Origin: Burkholderiales bacterium
GTDB taxonomy: Bacteria > Pseudomonadota > Gammaproteobacteria > Burkholderiales > Burkholderiaceae_C
Assembly: GCA_028868825.1 (NCBI GenBank)
Contig: JAGWTU010000036.1
Location: forward strand, 1-52,169
Length of the DNA stretch: 52,169 bases
Direction of reading: 5' to 3'
The notes below the pieces were generated by a model, which was not told where the DNA came from, made no database searches, and was given only the letters and a program-made list of their open reading frames with translations. The translations under genes and the position numbers were made by a program. This document shows positions 36,501 through 45,230 of the stretch, one piece after another. Within the stretch, counting starts at the first letter, position 1; each line of letters opens with the position of its first letter.

Positions 36501-39062
36501 CCAGGTCTTGACGCCCGGCAGCAGCGCGCTCTGCAGCGGCACGCGGCCGTCGCCGTCGTCGGGCACGTCGAGGTATTCGAGCCCGTCGTCGGGGCTCATC
36601 GTGTAGCCGTTCGGCGTGAACGACGCGTGGCCGACGACGAGCAGCATCTTCTGCGCGTCGGCGCCGAGCCTGCCGGCCTGGTCATCGAGGCGCCGGCGCA
36701 GGGCCACCGCCTGATCGAGCACCGCCTGCGGCGGCGCGCCCCATTGGTAGATCGACTTCTGCACCTCGCCGTCGTGCCAGCGGCTGCGCTCGAGCAGCGC
36801 CTGGATGTCGTCGTGCGCTAGCTTCGCCCACGTCGCCTCGCGGTCCAGCCCCTGCGCCGGGTCGAGCAGCGCCGCCTGCAGCTGGATGAAGCCGGGCATG
36901 CCGGCCATCATCCGGCGCGCGCCGCCGTTGTCGAACAGCGAGCCGAAAGCGACGAGCGCGTTGCCGAAGGTGTCGTCGCCCGAGAGCGTCTGCATCGGCG
37001 CCCACGAGCCGCCGTTGGGCGTGCCCAACATCAGCAGCCGCGCGCCGTCGCGCGCCATCAGGCGCTGCCAGGTCTCGGGTCGCTCGAGCTGCATCGTGCG
37101 CGCGACGAGCCCGCCCATCGAGTGCGCGAGCAGCCGCACCGGTTGCCGGCTCGCGTCGCGCGCCGCCAGCGCGGCGTCGACGGCGTCGGCCAGGCGCCGC
37201 GCCTCGTCCTCGATCGGGCGCCGCCAGTCGTAGGCGAAGGGGATGACCTCGTGGGTGTCGGCGAGGCGATCGATGAGGTCGTCGTAGGTCAGGCCGATCG
37301 GGCCGTCGGGCTCGACGCGCGAGGCCGTTGCCGGATCCCAGGCCAGCCGCATGAGGCCGTTGACGAAGCGAAAGCCGAGCCAGATGCGCCGGCCGTCGAG
37401 CTTGAGGTTCGAGCCGAGGATGCCGGGCAGCACGAACACCGCGGGGCGGCTCGCCGGGTCGGCGCCGGGGCCGCCGCGCGAGCGCGCCACGGCCAGCGCG
37501 CCGCGCGAGCCGCCGGCATCCTGCCCGGCCCAGGACAGCGGCCCGATGGCGGCGAAATCGGCCGGCGGGTCGCTCGTCAGCGCCGCGAGCATCGCCTGCA
37601 CGGTGCGGTCGTTGGCGAAGTAATTGAAATGCGAAACGTTGCCGCCGCGGTCGAGCAGGAAGCTCGCCGGCGGTGCCGCGGCACTCCCCGCGCCGCGCGG
37701 CGTGCCGCCGTACATCGAGCGGGTCTGCACGACGATGTCGTTGTCGGTCCAGTAGTACGCGTCGGTCAGCAGCGTCTTGACCCAGGACATCACCGAATCG
37801 CCCTGCATGTCGCCGGCGATGACGCGCAGCTCGCCGGGGATCGTCTCGTCGGCGCCGTTGAGCCAGGCGACGACGGGGCTCTCCGGCATCATCGCTTCGA
37901 GGCCGGGGAGCTGGGTCGGATCGGCGCGGCGCAGCGCGACTTCATGCAGGAAGTCGACCAGATCGGGCAGCACCGGCACACCGGCGAGGTCCATGCACCA
38001 CTTCAGCACCGAGAGGTAGGCGTCGAGCCGCTTCGACGCCAGCAGCGTGCCGCGCGCGGGGCAGGCCACGCGCACCACGCGCTCGATCTTCAGGCCCTTG
38101 CTGCGCGCGAGGGTGATCAGCGCCTGCAGATCGGCGCGATGCTGCTTGTAGGCGTCGCCGGCGAACGGCGCGAGCTCGTCGGCGATCGCGCCAGCGGCAC
38201 CGCAGGCCCGCGCGAGCACCTCGGCAACGAGGCCGCCGCGCGAGTGTGTCAGCAGGTGCAGCCGGGCGCCGGCGGGCAGCGCCTGCACGAGGGCGAGCGC
38301 GTTGGCGATCGGGCTCTTGCCCAGCGTCGGGTGGTCGAAGGCGTAGACGCGGCCTGCATACTGCGCGAACAGCTGCCGCACGACGTCCGGATGCCGCGCC
38401 CAGAGTTTGCCGAACGTGCTCACGGTGTCGACGAAGGTGCCGTGCACGAGCACGAGCAGTGGCTGGCCGTCGGCCGCGGCGGGCACGTTCGCGAGCTTGG
38501 CGACATGGCCCTTCAGCGCCGCGGGCAGCGCGTCCGGCTGCAGCGCGTAGACGCCCTCGTCGACCGCGCCGTCGACCTTGGCGGTGATCGCCGCGGCGGC
38601 GAGCGTCGCCGCGGGATCCTTCGCCACGCCGGTGACGATGGCGATCGCCTTCAGCACCGCCTGACCGACCCAGCCCCGCGTGGCGCCTCGGGTGCCGCCG
38701 GGCTCGAGGCCGGGCCAGCCGAGCTGCGCGTTGACGGCGACCTCGTTCGCGTCGGCGCCGACCGGCGCCCCGCGCGTCGCCGCGGCAGCCTGGGCGCGCA
38801 GCAGCTCGGCCGCATGCGCCGGGTGCAGCACCAGCGTCGGCCCGCCGGCGATCGTCAGCTCGACCATGTCCTCGTCCGGGCGCGCCGTCAGGCGCACCGC
38901 GCCGCCGGCGTCGCGCTGCGTGCCGACCAGCGCCGATGCCTTGATCGTGCCACGCGCGTCGGCGCCGCGCGTGGCCCCGGCGGCCTGGGCCTGGCCGGGC
39001 ACGACGAAGGTGATGTCGCCGCTCGGGTCGTTGTTTCGGCTGCGGCGGGTGGCCATCGGCAT
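33555..39062 (-). CDS. Giant dual alpha/beta-hydrolase and CHAT protease protein
   Basis: An 1835-residue multidomain protein without signal peptide. Residues about 200-450 are an alpha/beta-hydrolase (LLVLVHGTFVDTVSTFGKLW; nucleophile Ser274 in LLTHSRGGLVAEV). Residues about 540-880 are a second, LCAT/lipase-like hydrolase (VFVLPGILGSNLKLDG; Ser648 in LLAHSMGGLVART; probable Asp in DDGDGRVPLQ; His860 in DAEHGKLP). Residues about 945-1130 are an unassigned linker domain. Residues about 1160-1515 are a CHAT (caspase-HetF) protease domain with His1375 (HVSGHGAPG) and Cys1413 (VFLNCCHLAG). Residues 1540-1835 are a helical, TPR-like tail. All catalytic residues are present. It lies 22 bp after the caspase gene. 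Simultaneous protein and lipid attack is inferred. Confidence 0.87.
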   Translation of the reverse strand: MPMATRRSRNNDPSGDITFVVPGQAQAAGATRGADARGTIKASALVGTQRDAGGAVRLTARPDEDMVELTIAGGPTLVLHPAHAAELLRAQAAAATRGAPVGADANEVAVNAQLGWPGLEPGGTRGATRGWVGQAVLKAIAIVTGVAKDPAATLAAAAITAKVDGAVDEGVYALQPDALPAALKGHVAKLANVPAAADGQPLLVLVHGTFVDTVSTFGKLWARHPDVVRQLFAQYAGRVYAFDHPTLGKSPIANALALVQALPAGARLHLLTHSRGGLVAEVLARACGAAGAIADELAPFAGDAYKQHRADLQALITLARSKGLKIERVVRVACPARGTLLASKRLDAYLSVLKWCMDLAGVPVLPDLVDFLHEVALRRADPTQLPGLEAMMPESPVVAWLNGADETIPGELRVIAGDMQGDSVMSWVKTLLTDAYYWTDNDIVVQTRSMYGGTPRGAGSAAAPPASFLLDRGGNVSHFNYFANDRTVQAMLAALTSDPPADFAAIGPLSWAGQDAGGSRGALAVARSRGGPGADPASRPAVFVLPGILGSNLKLDGRRIWLGFRFVNGLMRLAWDPATASRVEPDGPIGLTYDDLIDRLADTHEVIPFAYDWRRPIEDEARRLADAVDAALAARDASRQPVRLLAHSMGGLVARTMQLERPETWQRLMARDGARLLMLGTPNGGSWAPMQTLSGDDTFGNALVAFGSLFDNGGARRMMAGMPGFIQLQAALLDPAQGLDREATWAKLAHDDIQALLERSRWHDGEVQKSIYQWGAPPQAVLDQAVALRRRLDDQAGRLGADAQKMLLVVGHASFTPNGYTMSPDDGLEYLDVPDDGDGRVPLQSALLPGVKTWKVDAEHGKLPAVASAFNAYIELLATGRTDQLDAVVAPASRGREGAAAPAAAPVRSRPSHGAGTSRPPSSEWEVLGSAVDATAAARQRGAGAALQVSVYNGDVKFVREPLLIGHYRSTTLTGAERVVDGLVAAAMSRSLGAGLYPEPTGTQQVFGNQRCNPDNPLEMARPAAVIVVGLGEEGKLSGSALAYTTRQAVLAYAQRLTEAAGGAPTQFDLAATLMGSGGTGISTGAAAQSIVQGAIEANERLREAGWPLLAQLKLVELYLERAGDAWRALQQQQHATPQRLRLVGPITIGPGALRRSLDSSYRGTSYDFISVLAASDADGRRFLEWRLDTKRARTEVRAQQAQAKLLRNLVSQASNDANTDPLIGRTLFNLLVPLEVEPFLAGTTEMVIELDKGTAAIPWELLDSNPDVQLADRRPWALRSQLIRKLKTDQFRDRVVDSSPDDSVLVIGEPLCVEGYPRLEGARREAAAVAALLKAPGSGIEPEKVRALLDQPDAQSVTNALFERPYRAIHVSGHGAPGANGGVVLSVADTYLGANEVRAMRTVPELVFLNCCHLAGRDAATVLQPYDRADFAANIADELIRAGVRCVVAAGWAVEDDAAEQFALRLYGALLGGARFIEAVGAARVAAWTANPRGNTWAAYQCYGDPDWRWRRAGIDAQRPAPPLGDEYAGVASPVSLTLALEALIVRSRFGGAPAAGQLDKLRYLQAQFAPLWGTMGAVAEAFGLAYGAAGASDQEITWLQRAVDAEDGSASLRAAEQLGNAIVRRADQRDDLAGIADGIARLQRLVALRQTVERCSLLGSAYKRQTMALDRGGDHDQARAALAAMVKHYGEATTIARATGAANLFYPAKNLISAQVREALLAGRLPQLDAGLVKAVADSMQAAATAQPDFWSVVGQTELLVLQALAAGRLAGALGGIVASLGDLKGRVPAPKMWGSVHDEARFTLLPYIDHATGAEQAAARELIDRLAKMAQA

Positions 39063-39084
39063 GCTCCTCGGGCGGATCGATCGA

Positions 39085-39987
39085 TCAAACGCTGAACGGC
39101 ACCTGTGCGACGAAAGCCGCGGTCTTGCCCAGCAGGTACAGATTGGGCGACTGCGTCGGCGGCATCGCCGCGCGGATGCGCGCGTGGAAGCTGCGGTAAT
39201 CGCCCTTGAATGTGCCCTGCGCCCAGGTCTTGAGCAACTGCTCGGTGAAGGCGCCGTTGTGGTCGCCGTCCATCGAGGTCTGGTTGTCCTGGCAGCCGGA
39301 GATCAGCACGACGGCGGGATTGAAGCGACCGACGAGCGTCGTCGCCGCGTGGGCGGCGCCGACCTGCGCCAGCGCGGCATCGGGATCGACCGCGACCTTG
39401 TGCGCCGCCGCGGCCTTTGCGACGCCGGCCTGCAGCCCGTCGTAGAACGCCTGATGGTCGCGATACACGCGCATCGCCACCGCCGGCGGCATGAGCTTCG
39501 GCCGCTGCCCCGGGGGCGGCGGCGGCGGGGCGGCGCGCGTGACGGTGCCGCTGTGGCAGCTGTCGGAGAGCACGAGGATGCGCACGCCGGCGCCGAAACG
39601 GCTCAGCTCCAGATACAGCTCGTCGTCGATGAGCTGGCCGTCGTAGAGGCACCAGGTCTCGTCCTGGCCGTCGGCTTCGTCGCCGTTGGTGTCGGGCACC
39701 TGACCGCCGTGGCCCGAATAGCTGATGAAGAAGAGGTCGCCCGCCTTGAGCGCCTTCGCCGCGCTGCGCATGCCGGCGAGCACGGCCGCGCGCGTCGCCT
39801 TCTTGGTCAGCAGCACCTGGGATTTCATGCCCTGCTTGCCCGCGATGGCGGCCATGTCGTTGGCGTCGAATTCGCAGGCGGCCAGCGGGCCGTCCCAGCC
39901 GCTGTAGGCCGCGGCGCTGACGCCGTTGAGGCCGATATGCAGCGAGATCGCCTTCGGTTTCGTTGAAGCGCCGGGTTTGCGAGCCAT
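39085..39987 (-). CDS. Caspase-like C14 peptidase (metacaspase type)
   Basis: A 300-residue cytosolic protease of clan CD. The p20-like core starts with [19 protein letters not shown] and has the catalytic His93 ([14 protein letters not shown]) and Cys144 ([10 protein letters not shown]). The acidic stretch [16 protein letters not shown] (109-124) resembles the metacaspase segment that forms a basic-residue S1 pocket, so cleavage after Arg or Lys is more likely than after Asp. A Pro-rich loop follows the catalytic Cys. There is no fused sensor or death-fold domain, so activation must come from partners such as the neighbouring TIR and CHAT proteins. ATG 39987 gives the compact fold. It lies 86 bp after the TIR-like gene and 22 bp before the CHAT gene. 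Confidence 0.9.
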   Translation of the reverse strand: MARKPGASTKPKAISLHIGLNGVSAAAYSGWDGPLAACEFDANDMAAIAGKQGMKSQVLLTKKATRAAVLAGMRSAAKALKAGDLFFISYSGHGGQVPDTNGDEADGQDETWCLYDGQLIDDELYLELSRFGAGVRILVLSDSCHSGTVTRAAPPPPPPGQRPKLMPPAVAMRVYRDHQAFYDGLQAGVAKAAAAHKVAVDPDAALAQVGAAHAATTLVGRFNPAVVLISGCQDNQTSMDGDHNGAFTEQLLKTWAQGTFKGDYRSFHARIRAAMPPTQSPNLYLLGKTAAFVAQVPFSV

Positions 39988-40073
39988 GGTGGTTCTTCCT
40001 GGTGGATCGGGAGGTGGCCGATGATTGCCGCGCGCCGCTGGCGTCGAAAGCCCTAGATCGTGGGCATCGCCCT

Positions 40074-41876
40074 TCAGCCCCAGCCGGTGTACGGCGCCAG
40101 CCCCGCGGCCGCCTCGGCGCGTAGCCACGGTTCGACGCGGGACCAGAACTGCAGCAATGCGGTCCCTCCCAGCCAGGCCTGCTCCAGGGCGGACTTGCGC
40201 CACGCCTGAGGCGCTCCCGCGAGGGTCATCTTCTCGTCGACCGGGACCAGCAGTTCGCGCAGGCGAGCCTCGAATGAGCCGCCGGCATCGACGTTCCACT
40301 TCGCGGACGCTGGATTCAGCGTGGCCAGCATGCGCTGGCGGATGTGGATCGCACAGTGCACCGCGAGCACGGCGGCGAGTGCCTGCACCGGTCCGGCGTC
40401 GTCGGCGAGCTTGCCGGCGCGCACGCCATAGTCGAGCGCCAGCCTGTCCCGGCGCGACCCCGCGTCCGCGGGCGCGGCGGTCTTCGCATCCGAGCCGGTA
40501 TCGGCGGGCGGTGGCCACGGCGCGCCTCGCAGCGTGAAGTCCGCGTACCCGAGCGCCAGCAATCCGCGTTCGGTCAGGCGTATCCACGTCGACAGGGCCT
40601 GGATCCGCTCAGCATCCTTCGGTGCGTCGACGCTGGTCTGCGGCTTGCCTGCGCAGGCATAGCGACGAACGCAGCCGTAAAAGGCGTCGAGCAGTCCGCC
40701 ATTCGACGCCAGTGCCTCGGGCAGATGCTCGAAATCGAGCATCAAGCCCTGGTGCCCGACGCCGTCGGTGGCCGGCACGGCGGTGGCGACGACCATCAGC
40801 TTGAGCAGCTGATACAGGAAGTCGAGAAACGCCGCATCGAGAATGAGCACGCGGAAATCACCGCGCTCGATCGACGCCCATGGCAGCAGCAGGTTGCTGC
40901 CCTGCACCGTGCCGACGACGACCATCGGCATGAAATCGAGGGTCTGCGGCTGTGCGACCCGCAGGTCCGCATGCATCACCATCTCGAGGGCTGCCGCCTC
41001 GAGCATCAGCGTGCCGAAGTAGCTCGCCGATTCGTGCGGCCCCGGCCGGCACCTCGCGAGGATGTCTTCGGCGCGTCGAAACTGCTCGACGCGCCCGGCG
41101 GGTGCCCGGGTGCCGGTGAACTCCGCTTCGCGGCGCGCCAGATGCTCGCGCGCGGCTTGCATGGCGGGCGAAGGATCCGAGGCGAGGGCCGCGCCGTCGC
41201 CCCGGTGCAGCGAGGCCTGCAGGCCGCGGAGGAAGCGGCGCGCACGCGCCTCGGGTCGTTGCTCGAGCGCGGCCAGCGTCAGACCATCCGCGGCGTTCAT
41301 CGTCCGCAGGGCGCCTGCGCGGCAGCGAGCCCGATGCTCGACGATCCTGTGCGCCGCGATCGTGGCCTCCCGATCCAGATCGACGCCTTCGAGCGAACCG
41401 CAGAAGTGGTAGCCGAACTCCGGATATTCGGGGCCGCCGGTCACCAGCAGATACTGGATGGCGAGTGTGCTGATGATCACGCCCTGCGCCTCCAGAGCGG
41501 TCGGTGCGTCGTGCACGAGCAGGAAGGTATGCGCCTGGCTCCTGATCGACCATTGCATCTCGTTGATGACGTTTTCGCTCAGATCGGGATACGCGATGGC
41601 GAACACCACCATTTCCGCCGCATCGACCGCGGCGCGCAGCGGCGCACGCCACGCGGTGTCGTCATCCGGCTGAACTCCGATGCGGGCCCACTCCACCTCG
41701 CGCTCGGGGTCGAACGCGGGATGAGGGTCGGCCAGGATCTCGCGGTCGAAGGCGGCGCGGACGCCTGACCTGCGCAAGGCCCCGGCCAGCGCGCGCACGA
41801 AGGCTTGAAACCGTCCGCGATAGCACAGGAGCACGTCCAACGATTTGGCCAAGGCGGTTCTCCTGTTCCCGCGCAT
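40074..41876 (-). CDS. Divergent TIR-like protein with unrecognised C-terminal region
   Basis: A 600-residue protein, first of the operon. Residues 13-140 resemble a TIR domain: [32 protein letters not shown]76-centred helix, [21 protein letters not shown] with Ser100 and Glu106 at the usual catalytic region, then HTFLLVHD. Residues about 150-600 match nothing I know. They are mainly helical, with hydrophobic patches ([20 protein letters not shown]) that could be a core helix or membrane-associated, and [15 protein letters not shown]. An in-frame GTG at 41909 would add 11 residues. Base composition is patchy and lower in GC than the neighbours (32 of 60 at 41521-41580), which suggests recent acquisition. 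A role as the system's sensor or scaffold is a guess. Confidence 0.75.
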   Translation of the reverse strand: MRGNRRTALAKSLDVLLCYRGRFQAFVRALAGALRRSGVRAAFDREILADPHPAFDPEREVEWARIGVQPDDDTAWRAPLRAAVDAAEMVVFAIAYPDLSENVINEMQWSIRSQAHTFLLVHDAPTALEAQGVIISTLAIQYLLVTGGPEYPEFGYHFCGSLEGVDLDREATIAAHRIVEHRARCRAGALRTMNAADGLTLAALEQRPEARARRFLRGLQASLHRGDGAALASDPSPAMQAAREHLARREAEFTGTRAPAGRVEQFRRAEDILARCRPGPHESASYFGTLMLEAAALEMVMHADLRVAQPQTLDFMPMVVVGTVQGSNLLLPWASIERGDFRVLILDAAFLDFLYQLLKLMVVATAVPATDGVGHQGLMLDFEHLPEALASNGGLLDAFYGCVRRYACAGKPQTSVDAPKDAERIQALSTWIRLTERGLLALGYADFTLRGAPWPPPADTGSDAKTAAPADAGSRRDRLALDYGVRAGKLADDAGPVQALAAVLAVHCAIHIRQRMLATLNPASAKWNVDAGGSFEARLRELLVPVDEKMTLAGAPQAWRKSALEQAWLGGTALLQFWSRVEPWLRAEAAAGLAPYTGWG

Positions 41877-42249
41877 GCGTGCTCGGTGCCCCGCCTCGTG
41901 CAGGGTCACTGGCCCGCGGCAAGTACAAGCCTGCTATCCCGCAGTCGGGGTCATGGCGATCATATTGACCCTGATAACGCCGAGGTGCAAGGTCGACCGT
42001 TGCCTGAAACTCCTGGCGCCATGCGCGTGTCGGCCTCTCGGCAAGCGCGCATCAAGTTATGCGAAATCCGCATGACACCCTCCAGACCGGCGGTTACGGC
42101 GCGATTACATTGATCCGACAATGACTGCCCCTCGACTCGACCCCGAGGGCGAAGCGGTATTGGGCGAGGTCCGAGGGTCCCGATTGCCGGGGGCTCGAAT
42201 CTGGCCGAATGCCGTTCCATGTCTTGTCTAGTCTGGAGTCTTCTTCACC
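41877..42249. other. Intergenic region between conflict operon and pckG
   Basis: About 370 bp between two divergent transcription units. The part from 41945 to 42110 is visibly richer in A/T than the window and should contain both promoters. A GGAG at 42235-42238 precedes the pckG ATG by 11 nt. A minus-strand frame (41960-42220) has no protein-like features and was not called. Confidence 0.6.
41959..41990 (-). promoter_or_regulatory. Candidate promoter of the five-gene operon
   Basis: Read on the minus strand, TATGAT (41964-41959) matches the sigma-70 -10 box at five of six positions and lies in the most A/T-rich part of the gap. The upstream TTGCAC (41990-41985) is a possible -35, but the 20-nt spacing is longer than ideal. 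Transcription would start about 75 nt before the first gene. Confidence 0.35.
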
Positions 42250-44124
42250 ATGAACCAACCTTCGACCCCGGGTGCGAACCTGAATGCACCCGCCGACCTC
42301 CGCCATGAGCGCCTGCGCGCCTGGGTGGCCGAGATCGCCGCGCTGACCGAGCCGGCGCGCATCCATTGGTGCGACGGCAGCGAGGCCGAATACAAGCGCC
42401 TGTGCGACGAGCTCGTCGCCGCCGGCACGATGATGCGGCTCAACCCCGAGCTGCGCCCGAACAGTTTCCTCGCGCGCAGCGACGCCAGCGACGTCGCCCG
42501 CGTCGAGGACCGCACCTTCATCTGCAGCGCGCAGCGCGAGAACGCCGGCCCGACCAACAACTGGATGGCGCCGGCCGAGATGCGCGCGCTGCTGCAGACG
42601 GGTGACCAGGCGCTGTTCCGCGGCGCGATGCGCGGCCGCACGATGTACGTCGTGCCGTTCTCGATGGGCCCGCTGGGTTCGCACATCTCGCACATCGGCG
42701 TCGAGCTCACCGACAGCCCCTATGTCGCGGTGAGCATGCGCACGATGACGCGCATGGGCCGCGGCGCGCTCGCCGCGCTCGGCACCGACGGCGCCTTCGT
42801 GCCCTGCGTGCACAGCGTCGGCGCGCCGCTGGCCGCCGGTGCCAAGGACTGCGCCTGGCCCTGCAACGAGACGAAATACATCGTCCACTACCCCGAGACG
42901 CGCGAGATCTGGAGCTACGGCTCGGGCTACGGTGGCAACGCGCTGCTGGGCAAGAAATGCTTCGCGCTGCGCATCGCCAGCACGATGGGGCGCGACCATG
43001 GCTGGCTCGCCGAACACATGCTGATCCTCGGCGTGACCTCGCCCGAAGGCCGCAAATACCATGTCGCGGCGGCTTTCCCGAGCGCCTGCGGCAAGACGAA
43101 CTTCTCGATGCTCGTGCCGCCGCAGGGTTTCGCCGGCTGGAAGGTGACGACGATCGGCGACGACATCGCCTGGATCAAGCCGCACGAGGACGGCCGCCTC
43201 TACGCGATCAATCCCGAGGCCGGCTATTTCGGCGTCGCCCCGGGGACGAACTACCACACGAATCCGAACTGCATGGACTCGCTCAAGCGCGACTGCATCT
43301 TCACCAACGTCGCGTTGACCGACGACGGCGATGTCTGGTGGGAAGGCATGAGCGACGAGCCGCCGGCGCATCTCGTCGACTGGCGCGGCCAGGACTGGAC
43401 GCCGGCCACTGCGAAGCTCGAGAACGGCAAGCTGCGCCCCGCCGCGCACCCGAACTCGCGCTTCACGATCGCCGCCACCAACAACCCGGTGCTCGACGCC
43501 GAATGGGACAACCCGGCCGGCGTCGCCATCGATGCCTTCATCTTCGGCGGCCGCCGCTCGACGACGGTGCCGCTGGTGACCGAGGCGCGCACCTGGGCCG
43601 AGGGCGTGTACATGGCGGCGACGATGGGCAGCGAGACGACCGCGGCGGCGGCCGGCGCGCAGGGCGTCGTGCGCCGCGACCCGTTCGCGATGCTGCCCTT
43701 CACCGGTTACAACATGGCCGACTACTTCCAGCATTGGCTGAGCCTGGGCGACCGGCTCGCCGCCCAGGGCGCGAAGCTGCCGCGCATCTATTGCGTGAAC
43801 TGGTTCCGCAAGGGCGCCGACGGCAAGTTCGTCTGGCCCGGCTACGGCGAGAACATGCGCGTGCTCGAATGGATGGTCGGCCGTGTCGAGGGCCGCGCCG
43901 GCGGCGCCGACAACGTCTTCGGCGTCAGCCCGCGCTACGAGGACCTGCGCTGGGACGGCCTGGCCTTCACGCGCGAGCAGTACGCGAGCGTGATCGGCAT
44001 CGACAAGGCGGCCTGGCAGCAGGAGCTGAAGCTGCACGCCGAGCTGTTCAAGACGCTCGAATACCACCTGCCGGCCGAACTGCCCGCGACGAAGGCGAGG
44101 ATCGAAGAGCGCCTGGGCGTTTGA
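42250..44124 (+). CDS. pckG: Phosphoenolpyruvate carboxykinase (GTP)
   Basis: Gluconeogenic enzyme converting oxaloacetate and GTP to PEP, GDP and CO2. The 624-residue product has the GTP-PEPCK signatures: [58 protein letters not shown], the kinase-1a loop [10 protein letters not shown] with hyper-reactive Cys280 and Lys282, [10 protein letters not shown] (kinase-2), and [18 protein letters not shown]. The length matches the family. The start is supported by a GGAG 11 nt upstream. The last codons overlap the downstream DUF2332 gene. Confidence 0.97.
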   Translation: MNQPSTPGANLNAPADLRHERLRAWVAEIAALTEPARIHWCDGSEAEYKRLCDELVAAGTMMRLNPELRPNSFLARSDASDVARVEDRTFICSAQRENAGPTNNWMAPAEMRALLQTGDQALFRGAMRGRTMYVVPFSMGPLGSHISHIGVELTDSPYVAVSMRTMTRMGRGALAALGTDGAFVPCVHSVGAPLAAGAKDCAWPCNETKYIVHYPETREIWSYGSGYGGNALLGKKCFALRIASTMGRDHGWLAEHMLILGVTSPEGRKYHVAAAFPSACGKTNFSMLVPPQGFAGWKVTTIGDDIAWIKPHEDGRLYAINPEAGYFGVAPGTNYHTNPNCMDSLKRDCIFTNVALTDDGDVWWEGMSDEPPAHLVDWRGQDWTPATAKLENGKLRPAAHPNSRFTIAATNNPVLDAEWDNPAGVAIDAFIFGGRRSTTVPLVTEARTWAEGVYMAATMGSETTAAAAGAQGVVRRDPFAMLPFTGYNMADYFQHWLSLGDRLAAQGAKLPRIYCVNWFRKGADGKFVWPGYGENMRVLEWMVGRVEGRAGGADNVFGVSPRYEDLRWDGLAFTREQYASVIGIDKAAWQQELKLHAELFKTLEYHLPAELPATKARIEERLGV

Positions 44125-45230
44125 CCGCCGACCGCGCCGGCGCCGCACTGCTGGCCGCTTTCGAGCGCCAGGCGCAATGGTGCCGGGCGCCGGCGCCGTT
44201 CACGGCGCGGCTGCTCGAACGCAGCCGCGCCTGGCTCGGGCGCGACGCCGGGGCCCGCGCCGCTTTCGCCGCCGTCGCCCAAGACCCGCTAGCCGGTGCC
44301 GTGGCGCTGCGCTGGGCCGGCGCGCTGCACCATCTGGCGCTGCTCGGACGCGAACCCTGGGCCGGCCTCTGGCCGCCGGCCGATCACGCGACCGATCCCG
44401 CGGCACTCGATGCCGCGCTCGACGTCGCCCTCGACGCCGCCATCACCACCGCCTGGCGCGAGCAGCAGCCGCTCGTGCGCGCGGCGCTCTGGCGCGCGCC
44501 GCAGACCAACGAGGTCCAGCGCAGCGCCGTGCTGCTGCCGGGGCTGCTGCATGTCGCGGCGGCGACGGGGCTGCCGCTGGCGCTGCTCGAGATCGGCGCT
44601 TCGGCGGGGCTCAACCTCTGGTGCGACCGCTACCGCTACGACGCCGGTCCCTGGTCCTGGGGCGACGCCTCGCGGCCGCTGACGCTGGCGCCATCCTGGC
44701 GCGGCCCCGCGCCAGAACTCGGGGCGCCGCTGGCGGTCGCGCGGCGCGCGGGCTGCGACCTCCATCCGGTCGACCTGCGCGCGCCGGGCGAGGCGCTGCG
44801 CCTGGCCTCGTTCATCTGGCCCGAGCAGCGCGACCGCCTCGCGCGGCTGCGCGCGGCCTGCGACGCCGTGGCCGGCTGGCAGGCGGCCGAGGGCATCGGT
44901 GTCGAGGCGGCGACGGCGTCGCGCTTCGTCGCGCGCGAACTCGCAGCACCCGCGCGCGGCATCGCGACGGTGCTGATGCATTCGGTGCTCTGGCAATATC
45001 TCGGCAAGGCCGAGCAGGACGCGATCACCGCCGCGGTCGAGGCGGCCGGCGCGCGCGCCACGCCCGACGCGCCGCTGGCCTGGCTGACGCTGGAGCCGCC
45101 GGCACCCGACCTGGGCGTGCAGCTCGGCTGCCGGATCTGGGACGGTGCGGCGCGGCGCGGCGTGCGCCGGTTGCTGGCGCAGGCCCATCCGCATGGCGCA
45201 AGCATCGAATGGCTGGAGGCCGCCGGATGA
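44121..45230 (+). CDS. DUF2332 family protein
   Basis: A 369-residue cytosolic protein of the DUF2332 family, function unestablished. Visible family features are [20 protein letters not shown] at the N-terminus, [25 protein letters not shown], which looks like a SAM-type nucleotide-binding glycine loop, [20 protein letters not shown], and [13 protein letters not shown] methyltransferase-like fold is plausible but unproven. The frame begins at a TTG overlapping the pckG stop (TTGA at 44121-44124), which would couple translation. No ATG lies near the expected N-terminus. Its stop overlaps the next ATG (ATGA at 45227-45230). Confidence 0.82.
   Translation: MTADRAGAALLAAFERQAQWCRAPAPFTARLLERSRAWLGRDAGARAAFAAVAQDPLAGAVALRWAGALHHLALLGREPWAGLWPPADHATDPAALDAALDVALDAAITTAWREQQPLVRAALWRAPQTNEVQRSAVLLPGLLHVAAATGLPLALLEIGASAGLNLWCDRYRYDAGPWSWGDASRPLTLAPSWRGPAPELGAPLAVARRAGCDLHPVDLRAPGEALRLASFIWPEQRDRLARLRAACDAVAGWQAAEGIGVEAATASRFVARELAAPARGIATVLMHSVLWQYLGKAEQDAITAAVEAAGARATPDAPLAWLTLEPPAPDLGVQLGCRIWDGAARRGVRRLLAQAHPHGASIEWLEAAG

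Noticed and set aside
33501..36821. A long plus-strand frame of about 1100 codons opposite the CHAT gene
   Set aside because: Its product is Arg/Ala/Gly/His-rich low-complexity sequence typical of the antisense of a GC-rich gene, while the minus strand encodes clear CHAT and hydrolase motifs.
41960..42220. 86-codon minus-strand frame in the gap before pckG
   Set aside because: No ribosome site, no protein-like pattern, and it lies over the likely promoter region of the operon.
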